Shown here one piece after another: positions 28,583 to 40,526 of a stretch of DNA of 64,000 bases. The first letter of the stretch is position 1, and the number at the start of each line of letters is the position of its first letter. Made by a program: the position numbers and the translations under genes. The notes under the pieces are model-generated. The model made no database searches and was not told where the DNA came from. It saw nothing but the letters and a program-made list of their open reading frames with translations. The DNA is from Pseudomonas kairouanensis. GTDB taxonomy: Bacteria; Pseudomonadota; Gammaproteobacteria; Pseudomonadales; Pseudomonadaceae. The stretch is from NCBI RefSeq assembly GCF_004682055.1, contig NZ_QUZU01000008.1, positions 119,749-183,748 on the forward strand. Reading direction: 5' to 3'.

Positions 28583-29987
28583 CTCCATAGCCGCCTTGAT
28601 GCTGCTGGCGTTGCAAGGTTGCTCCATGGCGCCGACCTACAAGGTGCCAAGCGTGGACTTGCCAGCCGGTTATCGTGAACAGACCAGCGACGGTCCATGG
28701 CACAGCGCGCAACCGTCCGATCAACTGGCGCCTCAATGGTGGACGCTCTACAACGATTCGCGCCTGAGCGGCCTGCAACAGCAACTGCTCAAGGCCAACC
28801 CGGACCTGGCGGCGGCGCTGGCGCACTTCGATGCGTCCCAGGCGTATGCCAGCCAATTGCATGCCGGGCTGTTCCCCCAGATCACCGCCAGCGCGCAACC
28901 CCTGCGCCAACGCCAGTCAGACTCAAGACCCCTGCGCGGTGATACACAGCCTTCGGTCTACAACAGTAATACCGCCGGTTTTTCGTTGAGCTACGACCTG
29001 GACCTGTGGGGCAAAATCCGCAACCAGGTGGCGGCTGGCGATGCCCAGGCACAGGCCTCTGGCGATGACCTGGCGGTGGCGCGCCTGAGCCTGCAGCATC
29101 AGTTGGCGACCTTGTACGTGCAGCTCAATGGGCTGGATGCCCAGGCGCGGATACTCAACAGCTCGCTGGAGGATTTCAGCCAGGCGCTGCAACTGACCCG
29201 CAGCCGATATGAAGGGCAGATCGCTTCAGAGCTGGACCTGACCCGAGCGCAAAACCAACTGGCTGAAGCCAAGGCGCAGCTGGATGAGGTCCGTGGGCAA
29301 CGCAACCTAACCGAGCATGCCATTGGTGAACTGGTAGGCGTCGCGGCGAGTGACTTTTCATTGCCTGCAAGCCAACAGTTGCTCGCCCTGCCGGGTATTC
29401 CTGCGCAACTGCCCAGCCACCTGCTGCAACGTCGACCGGACATCGCCGCAGCAGAGCGCCGGGTGTTCGCCGCCAACGCCAATATCGGCGTGGCCAAGGC
29501 CGCGTGGTACCCGGACTTCAGCCTGACCGGATTGATTGGCGGGCAGACCCAGGGCGTCGGCAACCTGCTCTCGGCGGGCAATCGCTATTGGGCGCTGGGG
29601 CCACTGGTCAACCTGCCAATCTTCGACGGCGGCCGCTTGAGCGCCAATGAACGCCAGGCCAAGGCCGAGTTCGAAGAAGCCTCGGCGCAGTATCGCAGCC
29701 AGGTGCTCAAAGCCATCCGCGAAGTGGAAGACAACCTGGGGCAACTGCGGGATTTGCAGCAAGAAGCCCAAGATGAACAAGCGGCGGCAGATGCGGCGCA
29801 GCACACCCAAGCCCTGGCGATGAACAGCTACCAGGCCGGGGCGGTGAGCTACCTGGATGTGGTGACCGCGCAGACGGCGGCATTGCAGGCACAGCGGACG
29901 TTGCAGGCGGTGCAAACGCGACAACTGCAAGCCAGCGTCGGCCTGATCACCGCCTTAGGTGGCGGCTGGCAAGGGCGGGCCCATTAA
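28566..29987 (+). CDS. Outer-membrane efflux lipoprotein (NodT/OprM family)
   Basis: 473 residues with lipobox ALQGC (Cys19) and the two OEP repeats that form the TolC-like channel: WWTLYNDSRLSGLQQQLL in the first, and RYWALGPLVNLPIFDGGRLSANE in the second. It completes the tripartite pump. Its start overlaps the adaptor gene by 17 bases, preceded by GGAGGTGCGC. Confidence 0.94.
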   Translation: MRPRLNSIAALMLLALQGCSMAPTYKVPSVDLPAGYREQTSDGPWHSAQPSDQLAPQWWTLYNDSRLSGLQQQLLKANPDLAAALAHFDASQAYASQLHAGLFPQITASAQPLRQRQSDSRPLRGDTQPSVYNSNTAGFSLSYDLDLWGKIRNQVAAGDAQAQASGDDLAVARLSLQHQLATLYVQLNGLDAQARILNSSLEDFSQALQLTRSRYEGQIASELDLTRAQNQLAEAKAQLDEVRGQRNLTEHAIGELVGVAASDFSLPASQQLLALPGIPAQLPSHLLQRRPDIAAAERRVFAANANIGVAKAAWYPDFSLTGLIGGQTQGVGNLLSAGNRYWALGPLVNLPIFDGGRLSANERQAKAEFEEASAQYRSQVLKAIREVEDNLGQLRDLQQEAQDEQAAADAAQHTQALAMNSYQAGAVSYLDVVTAQTAALQAQRTLQAVQTRQLQASVGLITALGGGWQGRAH

Positions 29988-29996
29988 AACTGCTGC

Positions 29997-30172
29997 GACT
30001 GACACACCGCCATCGGGAGCAAGCCCCCTCCCACATGGGTTCTGCGCAAGACACACATTGTATAAACACCGCAGATCCAATGTGGGAGGGGGCTTGCTCC
30101 CGATAGCGGTGTGTCAGTCACTTATGTATCAACTGAGCCACCGCTAGCGGGAGCAAGCCCCCTCCCACATTT
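29997..30172. repeat. REP cluster: one single REP plus one REPIN
   Basis: Three REP hairpins follow the efflux operon: a single reverse REP at 29997-30036, then a convergent pair at 30079-30172 ending 12 bases before the ureidopropionase stop. Confidence 0.85.
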
Positions 30173-30183
30173 TTAAACGCATT

Positions 30184-31467
30184 TCAGGCGGCGAGTTTGC
30201 CGCTGGCGATTGCGGCTGACGCGGCGACCATTGCCCTGAGCAACACCGCACACCCCGCCGCCAAATCATCTGGCGCGGCATTCTCGATTTCGTTATGGCT
30301 GATGCCGCCTTCGCACGGCACAAAGATCATCCCCGCCGGGCCAAGCTCCGCGACGAAGATCGCGTCATGCCCTGCCCCACTGACGATGTCCATGTTCGAC
30401 AGGCCCAAGCCATTGGCCGCCTCACGCACGGCGTCCACGCAGCCTTTGTCGAAATACAGCGGAGGGAAATCGGCCGTCGGCTCCATTTCAAAACTCAAAC
30501 CATGTTTGGCACAGGTGTCTTCGATCACGTTGCGCACCTGGGCAATCATCGAATCCAGCCGCGCCGGCTCCAAGTGACGGAAGTCCAGGGTCATGCGCAC
30601 TTCGCCGGGAATGACGTTGCGCGACCCCGGGTAGGCTTGCAGGCATCCCACGGTGCCGCACGCATGGGGCTGATGGCCCAGCGCCGCGGCATTTACCGCC
30701 GCTACCACGGCCGCTGCGCCCACCAGGGCGTCCTTGCGCAGGTGCATGGGCGTCGGCCCCGCATGCGCCTCGACACCGCGCAGCTTCAGGTCGAACCACT
30801 TCTGGCCGAGTGCGCCCAACACCACGCCGATGGTTTTTTTCTCATCCTCCAAAATCGGGCCTTGTTCGATATGGGCCTCAAAATATGCGCCGACCTTGTG
30901 GCCGCTTTCCGCACGGGTGCCGGCATAGCCAATGGCGTTGAGCGCATCGCCCACTGATATGCCATCGGCGTCCACTTTGGCCAGGGTGTCGGCCAAGGTG
31001 AATTTCTGGGCGAACACCCCCGAACCCATCATGCACGGCGGAAAGCGCGAGCCCTCTTCGTTGGTCCACACCACCACTTCCAGCGGCGCTTCGGTTTCCA
31101 CGTTGAGGTCGTTGAGCGTACGCAAAACCTCCACCCCGGCCAGCACGCCAAAGCAGCCGTCGAACTTGCCGCCGGTGGGCTGGGTGTCGATGTGGCTACC
31201 GGTCATCACCGGCGGCAGGTTGGGGTTGCGACCAGGGCGGCGGGCGAAGATGTTGCCGATACCATCGACGGTCACCGTGCATCCGGCGTCTTCGCACCAC
31301 TGCACAAACAGGTCGCGGGCCTTGCGGTCCAGATCGGTGAGGGCCAAGCGACACACGCCGCCCTTGGGGGTGGCGCCGAGTTGGGCCAGGTCCATCAGCG
31401 ACTGCCACAAGCGGTCGCGGTTGATGTGCTGATGGGTGGATTGCAGAACGTCTAGCGCAGCGTTCAT
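30184..31467 (-). CDS. Zn-dependent N-carbamoyl-amino acid hydrolase / beta-ureidopropionase
   Basis: 427 residues of the M20-like hydantoinase/carbamoylase family. The metal ligands are visible: His in GSHIDTQPTGGKFDG, Asp in GKFDGCFGVLAG, Glu pair in WTNEEGSRF, His in FEAHIEQGP, and His in EGGISHNEIEN. The segment GVEAHAGPTPM is the dimer-active-site bridge. In the locus context it cleaves N-carbamoyl-beta-alanine to beta-alanine, CO2 and ammonia, the last step of reductive pyrimidine breakdown. It is transcribed from the same direction as the NCS1 permease. Confidence 0.92.
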   Translation of the reverse strand: MNAALDVLQSTHQHINRDRLWQSLMDLAQLGATPKGGVCRLALTDLDRKARDLFVQWCEDAGCTVTVDGIGNIFARRPGRNPNLPPVMTGSHIDTQPTGGKFDGCFGVLAGVEVLRTLNDLNVETEAPLEVVVWTNEEGSRFPPCMMGSGVFAQKFTLADTLAKVDADGISVGDALNAIGYAGTRAESGHKVGAYFEAHIEQGPILEDEKKTIGVVLGALGQKWFDLKLRGVEAHAGPTPMHLRKDALVGAAAVVAAVNAAALGHQPHACGTVGCLQAYPGSRNVIPGEVRMTLDFRHLEPARLDSMIAQVRNVIEDTCAKHGLSFEMEPTADFPPLYFDKGCVDAVREAANGLGLSNMDIVSGAGHDAIFVAELGPAGMIFVPCEGGISHNEIENAAPDDLAAGCAVLLRAMVAASAAIASGKLAA

Positions 31468-31510
31468 GGGGATCTCCTCAGGCTGTATTTCTTATGATTT
31501 CACTCGGATC

Positions 31511-31617
31511 AATGTGGGAGGGGCGGTGCGACGATTCGACTTGCTCCCGATTGCAGTGGTTTAGTTGATAAATCTGTAGCTGACACACCGCTATCGGGAG
31601 CAAGCCCCCTCCCACAC
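31511..31617. repeat. REPIN with 16-base insertion variant
   Basis: The first arm reads GTGGGAGGGG then CGGTGCGACGATTCGA then CTTGCTCCCGAT; the second arm is an ordinary REP. The same inserted block is at 4350-4365 and, with one change, near 62341. Confidence 0.85.
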
Positions 31618-31627
31618 TGGTCCGCAT

Positions 31628-33115
31628 TCACAACTGGGATTTGGCGGGCACCGGGCTGGCCCCGCGCTTGGCATTCAGGCCGTAGTACAACAACCCACCC
31701 AACGCCGAACCGGTAAACCAGCCATAGCTGTAGAACCAGCTGAATGCGTCACTGCCCAGCGACAACAACGTCAGCACCACCGGCACGCCAAACGCGATAA
31801 AACCACTCCAGTTCCACGCCGGGTACACGTCATCGCGGTACAACCCGGCGAGGTCCAGTTGCTGTTTGCGGGTAATGAAGTAGTCCACCACCATGATCCC
31901 GGCAATCGGCCCCAGCAGGCTTGAGTAACCCAGCAGCCAGTTGGAATACACGGTCTCCAGGCTCACATCGGAAACGATCAGCCCCAGCTTTTTCAGCAGC
32001 TCATGGCCCATCAAAACCAGGCCCACCAACCCGGTGAGGATCACCGCCGTGGTGCGGTTGATCAGCTTGGGCGCGATGTTCTGGAAGTCATTGGTGGGCG
32101 AGACAATGTTCGCCGCCGTGTTGGTGGACAAGGTGGCGATGATGATCAGGGCCATGGCGATAGCCACCCATACCGGGCTCTGGATATGCCCGATCAAGGT
32201 CACCGGGTCGGACACGCTCACACCCACCAGTTTTACCGAGGCAGCGGTCATGATTACGCCAAGCGCCGCAAACAGGAACATGGTCAGCGGCAGGCCAAAA
32301 ATCTGCCCCAATATCTGGTCTTTCTGGCTTTTGGCGTAGCGGCTGAAGTCGGGAATGTTCAGCGACAACGTGGCCCAGAAGCCCACCATTGCGGTCAGGC
32401 CGGCCATGAAGTAACCGGTGAGGCTCGCACCTTCCGGACGTTTGGGCGGGATGGCCATCAATTCGCTGATGGACACGTTGGGCATCGCCCACACCAGCAG
32501 GCCAATCCCGACCGCCACCAGCAACGGCGCGGACAGGGTTTCCAACAGCTTGATCGACTCGGCGCCTCGCAGCACCACCCACAAGTTCAGGCACCAGAAC
32601 ACCATGAAGCCGATCACTTCCCCAGTACCGCCCAAGGACTTCCAGCCCTCGAAAATCGAGCCCAGGAACAGGTGGATCGCCAACCCGCCAAACATGGTCT
32701 GGATACCAAACCAGCCGCACGCCACCAACGCGCGAATCAGACAGGGCACGTTGGAACCGAGGATGCCGAACGACGAACGCAGCAACACCGGAAACGGAAT
32801 GCCGTACTTGGTACCGGGAAACGCGTTAAGGGTCAGCGGGATCAACACCACGATGTTGGCCAGCAGGATCGCCATCAGCGCCTCACCCACCGACAAACCG
32901 AAGTACGCCGTGAGCACCCCGCCCAGGGTGTAGGTGGGCACACAGATCGACATGCCGACCCACAGGGCCGTGATATGCCACTTGTTCCAGGTTCGTTCGT
33001 GCACCTTGGTCGGTGCCATGTCGTGGTTATAGCGAGGGCTGTCGAGGACGTCGGGGCCGGCGTCGAGTTCGTACAGGCCGTTGCGTTCAATGACTTGCGA
33101 TCTGTTCTGTTGCAT
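31628..33115 (-). CDS. NCS1-family pyrimidine/allantoin-type permease
   Basis: 495 residues, about 12 membrane spans, NCS1 signature region DMAPTKVHERTWNKWHITALW near the N-terminus (read in two parts, about 32-52) and ACGWFGIQTMFGG in TM3. It resembles Mhp1-type symporters that take up nucleobases, hydantoins or allantoin with Na+ or H+. Its location between ureidopropionase and dihydropyrimidinase genes points to uracil or dihydropyrimidine uptake. ATG 33115. Confidence 0.92.
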   Translation of the reverse strand: MQQNRSQVIERNGLYELDAGPDVLDSPRYNHDMAPTKVHERTWNKWHITALWVGMSICVPTYTLGGVLTAYFGLSVGEALMAILLANIVVLIPLTLNAFPGTKYGIPFPVLLRSSFGILGSNVPCLIRALVACGWFGIQTMFGGLAIHLFLGSIFEGWKSLGGTGEVIGFMVFWCLNLWVVLRGAESIKLLETLSAPLLVAVGIGLLVWAMPNVSISELMAIPPKRPEGASLTGYFMAGLTAMVGFWATLSLNIPDFSRYAKSQKDQILGQIFGLPLTMFLFAALGVIMTAASVKLVGVSVSDPVTLIGHIQSPVWVAIAMALIIIATLSTNTAANIVSPTNDFQNIAPKLINRTTAVILTGLVGLVLMGHELLKKLGLIVSDVSLETVYSNWLLGYSSLLGPIAGIMVVDYFITRKQQLDLAGLYRDDVYPAWNWSGFIAFGVPVVLTLLSLGSDAFSWFYSYGWFTGSALGGLLYYGLNAKRGASPVPAKSQL

Positions 33116-35146
<2,031 letters not shown>

Positions 35147-35148
35147 AG

Positions 35149-35232
35149 CCGCTTTCGGGAGCAAGCCCCCTCCCATATTTGGATTTGTGAACGCATTCAA
35201 AATGTGGGAGCGGGCTTGCTCGCGAAGAGGCC
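35149..35232. repeat. REP pair in the hydA-preT gap
   Basis: A reverse REP (TCGGGAGCAAGCCCCCTCCC) and a forward one of the GCGGGCTTGCTCGCG subtype, about 84 bp, starting two bases past the hydA stop. Confidence 0.8.
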
Positions 35233-35298
35233 AGTACAAGCAACACAAAAACCAATGCCCATCAGAGGCGGCACCTCAATAACCGTGAGGCCAAACCC

Positions 35299-36666
35299 GT
35301 GATCCAGACCCTGACCCACCTCCCCCATCCCCGTGAGGATGGAACAACCCTCGCCAGCCACTTCACCGACCTGGCACCGCCCCTCAACGCCCGCCAGGCC
35401 CAACTGGAAGCCTCGCGCTGTCTGTATTGCTACGACGCGCCGTGCGTGAACGCCTGCCCCAGCGAGATCGACATCCCGTCGTTCATCCGCAATATCCACA
35501 CCGACAACGTGCAAGGCGCCGCGCAAAAGATTCTCTCGGCCAACATCCTCGGCGGCAGCTGCGCACGGGTTTGCCCCACCGAAATCCTCTGCCAGCAAGC
35601 CTGCGTGCGTAATAACGCCGAAGAATGCGCGCCGGTCCTCATCGGCCTGTTGCAACGCTATGCGGTGGACAACGCCCACTTCACCGAACACCCCTTCCAT
35701 CGCGCCGCCGCCACCGGCAAGCGCATCGCCGTTGTCGGTGCCGGGCCTGCGGGTTTGGCCTGTGCCCACCGCAGCGCGTTGCACGGCCATGACGTGGTGA
35801 TCTTCGAAGCGCGGGAAAAAGCCGGTGGCCTGAATGAATACGGGATCGCCAAGTACAAACTGGTGGATGACTTTGCCCAGAAAGAGCTGGATTTCCTCCT
35901 GCAAATCGGCGGCATTGAGATCCGCCACGGCCTGCGCCTGGGGGATAACCTCACCTTGAGCGAGTTGCACCAGCAATTCGATGCGGTATTCCTCGGCCTG
36001 GGCCTGGCCGCCAGCAAACAACTGGGCCTGCCCCATGAGGACGCCCCCGGCCTGCTCGCCGCCACTGACTACATCCGCGAACTGCGCCAGGCCGATGACC
36101 TGACCCAACTGCCCCTGGCCGACCGCTGCATTGTGCTCGGCGCCGGTAATACCGCCATCGACATGGCGGTGCAAATGGCGCGACTGGGCGCCCGTGACGT
36201 CAACCTTGTCTACCGCCGAGGCTTGGCGGACATGGGCGCCACTCACCATGAACAGGAGATCGCCAAGGCCAATCAAGTGCGCTTGTTAACCTGGGCACAA
36301 CCTGAGCAAGTGCTGCTGGATGATCAGGGCCATGTACGCGGCATGCGCTTTTTGCGCACGCACATGGAAAACGGCCGTCTTCACCCCACCGGCGAAACCT
36401 TCGAACTGGCCGCCGATGCGATCTTCAAGGCCATCGGCCAAGGCTTCGACAGCGCAGCATTGCACGACCCGCTGGCCCAGCAACTGCATCGGGTGGGCGA
36501 GCGGATCTTTGTCGATGAACAGCTGCAAACCAGTATTCCCGGGGTGTACGCCGGCGGCGATTGCGTCAGCCTCGGCCAGGACCTCACCGTGCAGGCGGTA
36601 CAACACGGCAAGCTCGCAGCCGAAGCCATGCACACCCAACTCATGCTGAACGTGGAGGCTGCGTAA
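35299..36666 (+). CDS. preT: NAD(P)-dependent dihydropyrimidine dehydrogenase, flavin subunit PreT
   Basis: 455 residues, GltD-like. N-terminal Cys-rich cluster binding region (CLYCYDAPCVNACP ... GSCARVCPTEILC), then the FAD-binding VVGAGPAGLACAHRS and NAD-binding VLGAGNTAIDMAVQ. It passes electrons from NAD(P)H to PreA. It starts on GTG 35299 with a GAGG site and its stop overlaps the preA ATG by one base, so the two subunits are coupled. Confidence 0.93.
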   Translation: MIQTLTHLPHPREDGTTLASHFTDLAPPLNARQAQLEASRCLYCYDAPCVNACPSEIDIPSFIRNIHTDNVQGAAQKILSANILGGSCARVCPTEILCQQACVRNNAEECAPVLIGLLQRYAVDNAHFTEHPFHRAAATGKRIAVVGAGPAGLACAHRSALHGHDVVIFEAREKAGGLNEYGIAKYKLVDDFAQKELDFLLQIGGIEIRHGLRLGDNLTLSELHQQFDAVFLGLGLAASKQLGLPHEDAPGLLAATDYIRELRQADDLTQLPLADRCIVLGAGNTAIDMAVQMARLGARDVNLVYRRGLADMGATHHEQEIAKANQVRLLTWAQPEQVLLDDQGHVRGMRFLRTHMENGRLHPTGETFELAADAIFKAIGQGFDSAALHDPLAQQLHRVGERIFVDEQLQTSIPGVYAGGDCVSLGQDLTVQAVQHGKLAAEAMHTQLMLNVEAA

Positions 36667-37940
36667 TGGCCGATCTCTCGATTGTGTTCGCCGGTATCAA
36701 AGCCCCCAACCCCTTCTGGCTGGCCTCTGCGCCACCCACCGACAAGGCCTACAACGTGGTGCGCGCGTTCGAAGCGGGCTGGGGCGGCGTGGTCTGGAAA
36801 ACCCTAGGTGAAGACCCGGCGGCGGTCAACGTGTCGTCACGCTACTCGGCCCACTACGGTGCCAACCGGGAGGTGCTGGGGATCAATAACATCGAGTTGA
36901 TCACCGACCGCTCCCTGGAGATCAACCTGCGGGAAATCACCCAGGTGAAAAAAGACTGGCCCGACCGTGCGCTGATCGTGTCGTTGATGGTGCCCTGCGT
37001 GGAGGAGTCCTGGAAAAACATCCTGCCACTGGTAGAAGCCACTGGCTGCGACGGCATCGAACTGAACTTCGGCTGCCCCCACGGCATGCCAGAGCGCGGC
37101 ATGGGCGCGGCGGTGGGCCAGGTGCCGGAGTATGTGGAGCAGGTGACACGCTGGTGCAAGACCTATTGCTCGCTGCCGGTGATCGTCAAGCTCACGCCCA
37201 ATATCACCGACATCCGCGTGGCGGCGCGGGCGGCCTATCGAGGCGGGGCGGATGCGGTGTCGCTGATCAACACCATCAACTCCATCACCAGCGTGGACCT
37301 GGAACGCATGGTCGCCCTACCGGTGGTGGGCACCCAAAGCACCCACGGCGGTTATTGCGGCTCGGCGGTCAAGCCGATTGCGCTGAACATGGTGGCCGAG
37401 ATCGCCCGCGACCCACAGACCCAGGGCTTGCCCATCTGCGGCATTGGCGGCATAGGCAACTGGCGCGATGCGGCGGAATTCGTTGCGCTAGGCTGCGGCG
37501 CGGTGCAGGTGTGCACGGCAGCGATGCTGCATGGCTTTCGGATTGTGGAAGAGATGAAGGACGGGTTGTCGCGCTGGATGGACAGCCAAGGCTACAAGAG
37601 CTTGCAGGAGTTTTCCGGGCGAGCGGTAGGTAACACCACGGATTGGAAGTACCTGGACATCAACTATCAGGTAATTGCGAAGATCGATCAGGAAGCGTGC
37701 ATTGGCTGTGGGCGTTGCCATATTGCCTGTGAAGATACGTCCCACCAGGCGATTGCGAGTTTGAAACAGGCAGATGGCACGCACAAATACGAGGTGATCG
37801 ATGATGAGTGCGTGGGCTGTAACCTGTGCCAGATCACTTGCCCAGTGGCGGACTGCATCGAGATGGTGCCGATGGATACGGGCAAGCCGTTTTTGAATTG
37901 GACGCAGGATCCCAGGAATCCCTATCGGGAAGCTGTGTAG
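36666..37940 (+). CDS. preA: NAD-dependent dihydropyrimidine dehydrogenase, FMN/4Fe-4S subunit PreA
   Basis: 424 residues. A dihydroorotate-dehydrogenase-like barrel (ELNFGCPHGMPERGMGAAVG with the active Cys, GIGGIGNWRDAAEF, GCGAVQVCTAAM) is followed by two ferredoxin motifs, CIGCGRCHIAC and CVGCNLCQITCPV. Together with PreT it reduces uracil or thymine to the dihydro form, the first step of the pathway encoded here. Confidence 0.96.
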   Translation: MADLSIVFAGIKAPNPFWLASAPPTDKAYNVVRAFEAGWGGVVWKTLGEDPAAVNVSSRYSAHYGANREVLGINNIELITDRSLEINLREITQVKKDWPDRALIVSLMVPCVEESWKNILPLVEATGCDGIELNFGCPHGMPERGMGAAVGQVPEYVEQVTRWCKTYCSLPVIVKLTPNITDIRVAARAAYRGGADAVSLINTINSITSVDLERMVALPVVGTQSTHGGYCGSAVKPIALNMVAEIARDPQTQGLPICGIGGIGNWRDAAEFVALGCGAVQVCTAAMLHGFRIVEEMKDGLSRWMDSQGYKSLQEFSGRAVGNTTDWKYLDINYQVIAKIDQEACIGCGRCHIACEDTSHQAIASLKQADGTHKYEVIDDECVGCNLCQITCPVADCIEMVPMDTGKPFLNWTQDPRNPYREAV

Positions 37941-37946
37941 CCCTTT

Positions 37947-38033
37947 AGGCCGCTATCGGGGGCAAGCCCCCTCCCACATTTGGATTTGTGAACACGGTCA
38001 ACTGTGGGAGGGGGCTTGCCCCCGATAAGGCCC
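37947..38033. repeat. REP pair between preA and TetR gene
   Basis: A reverse REP with GGGGGCAAGCCCCCTCCCAC and a forward mirror GTGGGAGGGGGCTTGCCCCC, both with an unusually symmetric GGGGGC centre. Confidence 0.85.
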
Positions 38034-38051
38034 TAAGCCCCACCACAAGGC

Positions 38052-38672
38052 TCAGGGCTCCAACCCAATCCCCCGCAAAATCACCCCCGTCACCGTCTGA
38101 ATCGCCCGCTCAAACTGCATATCCGACAACGGCTGGTGATCATTCAAAATCTTCACCTGGTGATCAAAGTCGGCATAGTGCTGGGTCGACGCCCAGATCA
38201 TGTACAGCAGGCTCGACGGTTCCACCGGCAAAATGCGTTTGTCCTCCACCCATTGGCGGATTTTCGCTTCTTTCATCTTGGCCCAGTCATACAGGCTTTC
38301 ATCCAGCGCCTCACCCAGGGTAGGCGCGCCGTGGATGATTTCATTGGCCCAGACTTTCGACCCATACGGCCGTGTACGCGAGCGCTGCATCTTGGCGCGG
38401 ATGTAGCTGCTGAGCACCACACGCGGGTCATCGAAGGTTTCGAAACTCAGGGCGTCCTGCTTCCACACTTCCAGCAGGTCGAACAGCACCGCGCTGTACA
38501 GCTCGCTCTTGGTGGTGAAGTAGTAATGCAGGTTGGAGCGCGGCAGTTGCACTTCTTCGGCGATGTCGGCCATGGCGGTGCTGCCATAGCCTTTCTCGGC
38601 GAAGATCTTCTCCGCCGCCAGCAGGATTTTTTCGACGTTGACCCGCCGAATTCCGATCTTGTGATTGCCCAT
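38052..38672 (-). CDS. TetR-family regulator, RutR-like
   Basis: 206 residues. N-terminal TetR helix-turn-helix (ILLAAEKIFAEKGYGSTAMA then EEVQLPRSNLHYYFTTKSEL), and a C-terminal ligand domain similar to the RutR type (SKVWANEIIHGAPTLGEALD). RutR senses pyrimidines in E. coli; by position, convergent to preTA, this protein is a likely regulator of the pyrimidine locus. ATG 38672 is chosen because it begins just before the DNA-binding helices. Confidence 0.88.
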   Translation of the reverse strand: MGNHKIGIRRVNVEKILLAAEKIFAEKGYGSTAMADIAEEVQLPRSNLHYYFTTKSELYSAVLFDLLEVWKQDALSFETFDDPRVVLSSYIRAKMQRSRTRPYGSKVWANEIIHGAPTLGEALDESLYDWAKMKEAKIRQWVEDKRILPVEPSSLLYMIWASTQHYADFDHQVKILNDHQPLSDMQFERAIQTVTGVILRGIGLEP

Positions 38673-38815
38673 AAGGGCTCCCTGACAACAACTAGGGCTA
38701 AAGACTACCATCGGCTCTAGATCGCGGCGACAGGCCATAGTGAAACTTCTGACGCGAAGCTTTCCCACGCAAATTGGATTGGTTAGGATCGCGGTCCCTA
38801 TGAAGGATCATTGCA

Positions 38816-39259
38816 ATGACTATTCGACCTCGCGTGGCCACCGACGACCCCGAGCTGGGTGCGCTGTGGGAACGCTCGGTACGGGCTACCCATGACTTCC
38901 TGCCCGAGGACGATATCCAGCGCTTGTTGCCCTTGGTGCGCGACACCTACCTGCCGATGCCTGCCCTTGAGGTGTGGGTGTACGAAGCCCCTGAAGGCAT
39001 CGCCGGTTTTATCGCCACTGGCGCCAACAATGTGGAAATGCTGTTTATCGACCCTGCCCGCCGGGGCCAGGGCATCGGCCGTCAATTGCTGGACCACGTG
39101 CGTGCGCGTCACGACACGCTGACTGTCGATGTGAACGAGCAAAACCCCCAGGCCGTGGGTTTCTACCTGCACTATGGTTTTATCCAGGTGGCGCGCTCGC
39201 CGCTGGATGGCGAGGGCAAGCCCTTTCCTTTGTTGCACATGGCATTACCGACTCCCTGA
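38816..39259 (+). CDS. GNAT-family N-acetyltransferase (YjaB-like)
   Basis: 147 residues with the acetyl-CoA motif RRGQGIGRQLLDHV and the NxxAVGFYLHYGF motif. It is probably a small-molecule or protein acetyltransferase; E. coli YjaB is similar in size. Substrate unknown. It precedes copC by 17 bases. Confidence 0.88.
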   Translation: MTIRPRVATDDPELGALWERSVRATHDFLPEDDIQRLLPLVRDTYLPMPALEVWVYEAPEGIAGFIATGANNVEMLFIDPARRGQGIGRQLLDHVRARHDTLTVDVNEQNPQAVGFYLHYGFIQVARSPLDGEGKPFPLLHMALPTP

Positions 39260-39276
39260 CCTGTAGGTACTGAACA

Positions 39277-39642
39277 ATGTTGATCAAGAAAACCCTGACC
39301 ACTGTCGCCCTGCTCACTTGCTTGCTGGGGGCTTCGGCTGCGTTCGCCCATGCTCACTTGAAAAGCGCCGAGCCCGCTGCAGACAGCAGCGTTGCGGCCC
39401 CCAAAGACCTGCGCCTGACCTTCAGCGAAGGCGTGGAAGCCACCTTCACCAAGGTTTCCCTGAGCAAGGACGGCACCGAAGTCGCCATCAAGGGCCTGGA
39501 AACCCCGGATGCCGACAAGAAGACCCTGGTGGTCACACCGGCCGCGCCACTGGCCGCCGGCACCTACAAGGTGGTGTGGGATGCCGTATCGGTCGACACC
39601 CACAAGAGCAACGGTGAATACAGCTTCAAGGTCGGCCAATAA
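39277..39642 (+). CDS. copC: Periplasmic copper-binding protein CopC
   Basis: 121 residues: signal peptide to AFA, then mature HAHLKSAEPA with the N-terminal His that binds Cu(II), and the second His in SVDTHKSNGEYSF. It carries copper in the periplasm. It is followed three bases later by copD, its usual partner. Confidence 0.93.
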   Translation: MLIKKTLTTVALLTCLLGASAAFAHAHLKSAEPAADSSVAAPKDLRLTFSEGVEATFTKVSLSKDGTEVAIKGLETPDADKKTLVVTPAAPLAAGTYKVVWDAVSVDTHKSNGEYSFKVGQ

Positions 39643-39645
39643 CCC

Positions 39646-40503
39646 ATGGCAACCCTGCTGGTGCTGTGCCGCTTTGTGCATTTCATTGTCGTACTGCTGA
39701 TGTTCGGTGCTGCGGTATTCAGGCCCTGGCTACTCGGCATCGCGGCGCACCCCGCACTGGATCGGCAGTTGTTGCGCCTGACCCGTGCACTGGCCTGGGT
39801 CGGGCTGGTGTCGGGGGTGACCTGGCTGCTGTTGATCACCGCCAGCATCGCGGGCGGTTGGAGCGCGGCACTGCAACCGGCGACCGTGCAACTGGTGCTG
39901 GTCAAGACGTTTTTTGGCCAGGTGTGGGTGTGGCATCTACTGCTCAATCTGTTACTGCTGATGGTGCTGATCAAACCCTGGCCGGCCCTGCGCCTGCCGG
40001 TGCTGGCTCTGCTGCTGGCAACACTGGCGCCGGTCGGCCATGGTGCCATGCTGGATGGGCTCAGCGGGCAATTGCTGATCCTGAACCAGGTGGTGCATCT
40101 GGCCTGCGTGGGCGCGTGGCTCGGTGGGTTGTTGCTGCTGGTGTTGATCCTGGGTCAACCGCAGGGCCTTGCACTGGAGCCGATCCTACGACGGTTCAGC
40201 GGCCTGGGGTATGGCTTGGTGGCGGGGCTGCTGGTGACCGGGCTGATCAATGTGCGGGTACTTACCGGGCAGATTTGGCCCACCCCCCTGTTCAGCGGGT
40301 TTGCGTTGATCCTGCTGATCAAGGCGATGCTGGTGCTGGGGATGTTGGCGTTGGCGTTGTTGAACCGGTTGCGGATCGAGCGGTGTGACGAGCGTGTAGG
40401 TAGTTTGAAGGCCAGTGTGATGGTGGAGTGGCTGTTAGGGATTGCGGCAGTGGCGGCCGTTTCTCTACTAGGAACCCTGCCGCCGATGGTCATGGCCAAC
40501 TGA
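39646..40503 (+). CDS. copD: Copper resistance/uptake membrane protein CopD
   Basis: 285 residues, about eight membrane spans, CopD family (FVHFIVVLLMFGAAVFRPWL at the start; VHLACVGAWLGGLLLL in the middle with the conserved His). It works with CopC to move copper across the inner membrane. ATG 39646. Confidence 0.92.
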   Translation: MATLLVLCRFVHFIVVLLMFGAAVFRPWLLGIAAHPALDRQLLRLTRALAWVGLVSGVTWLLLITASIAGGWSAALQPATVQLVLVKTFFGQVWVWHLLLNLLLLMVLIKPWPALRLPVLALLLATLAPVGHGAMLDGLSGQLLILNQVVHLACVGAWLGGLLLLVLILGQPQGLALEPILRRFSGLGYGLVAGLLVTGLINVRVLTGQIWPTPLFSGFALILLIKAMLVLGMLALALLNRLRIERCDERVGSLKASVMVEWLLGIAAVAAVSLLGTLPPMVMAN

Positions 40504-40526
40504 TTTCACCCGTTGAAATGCAATCA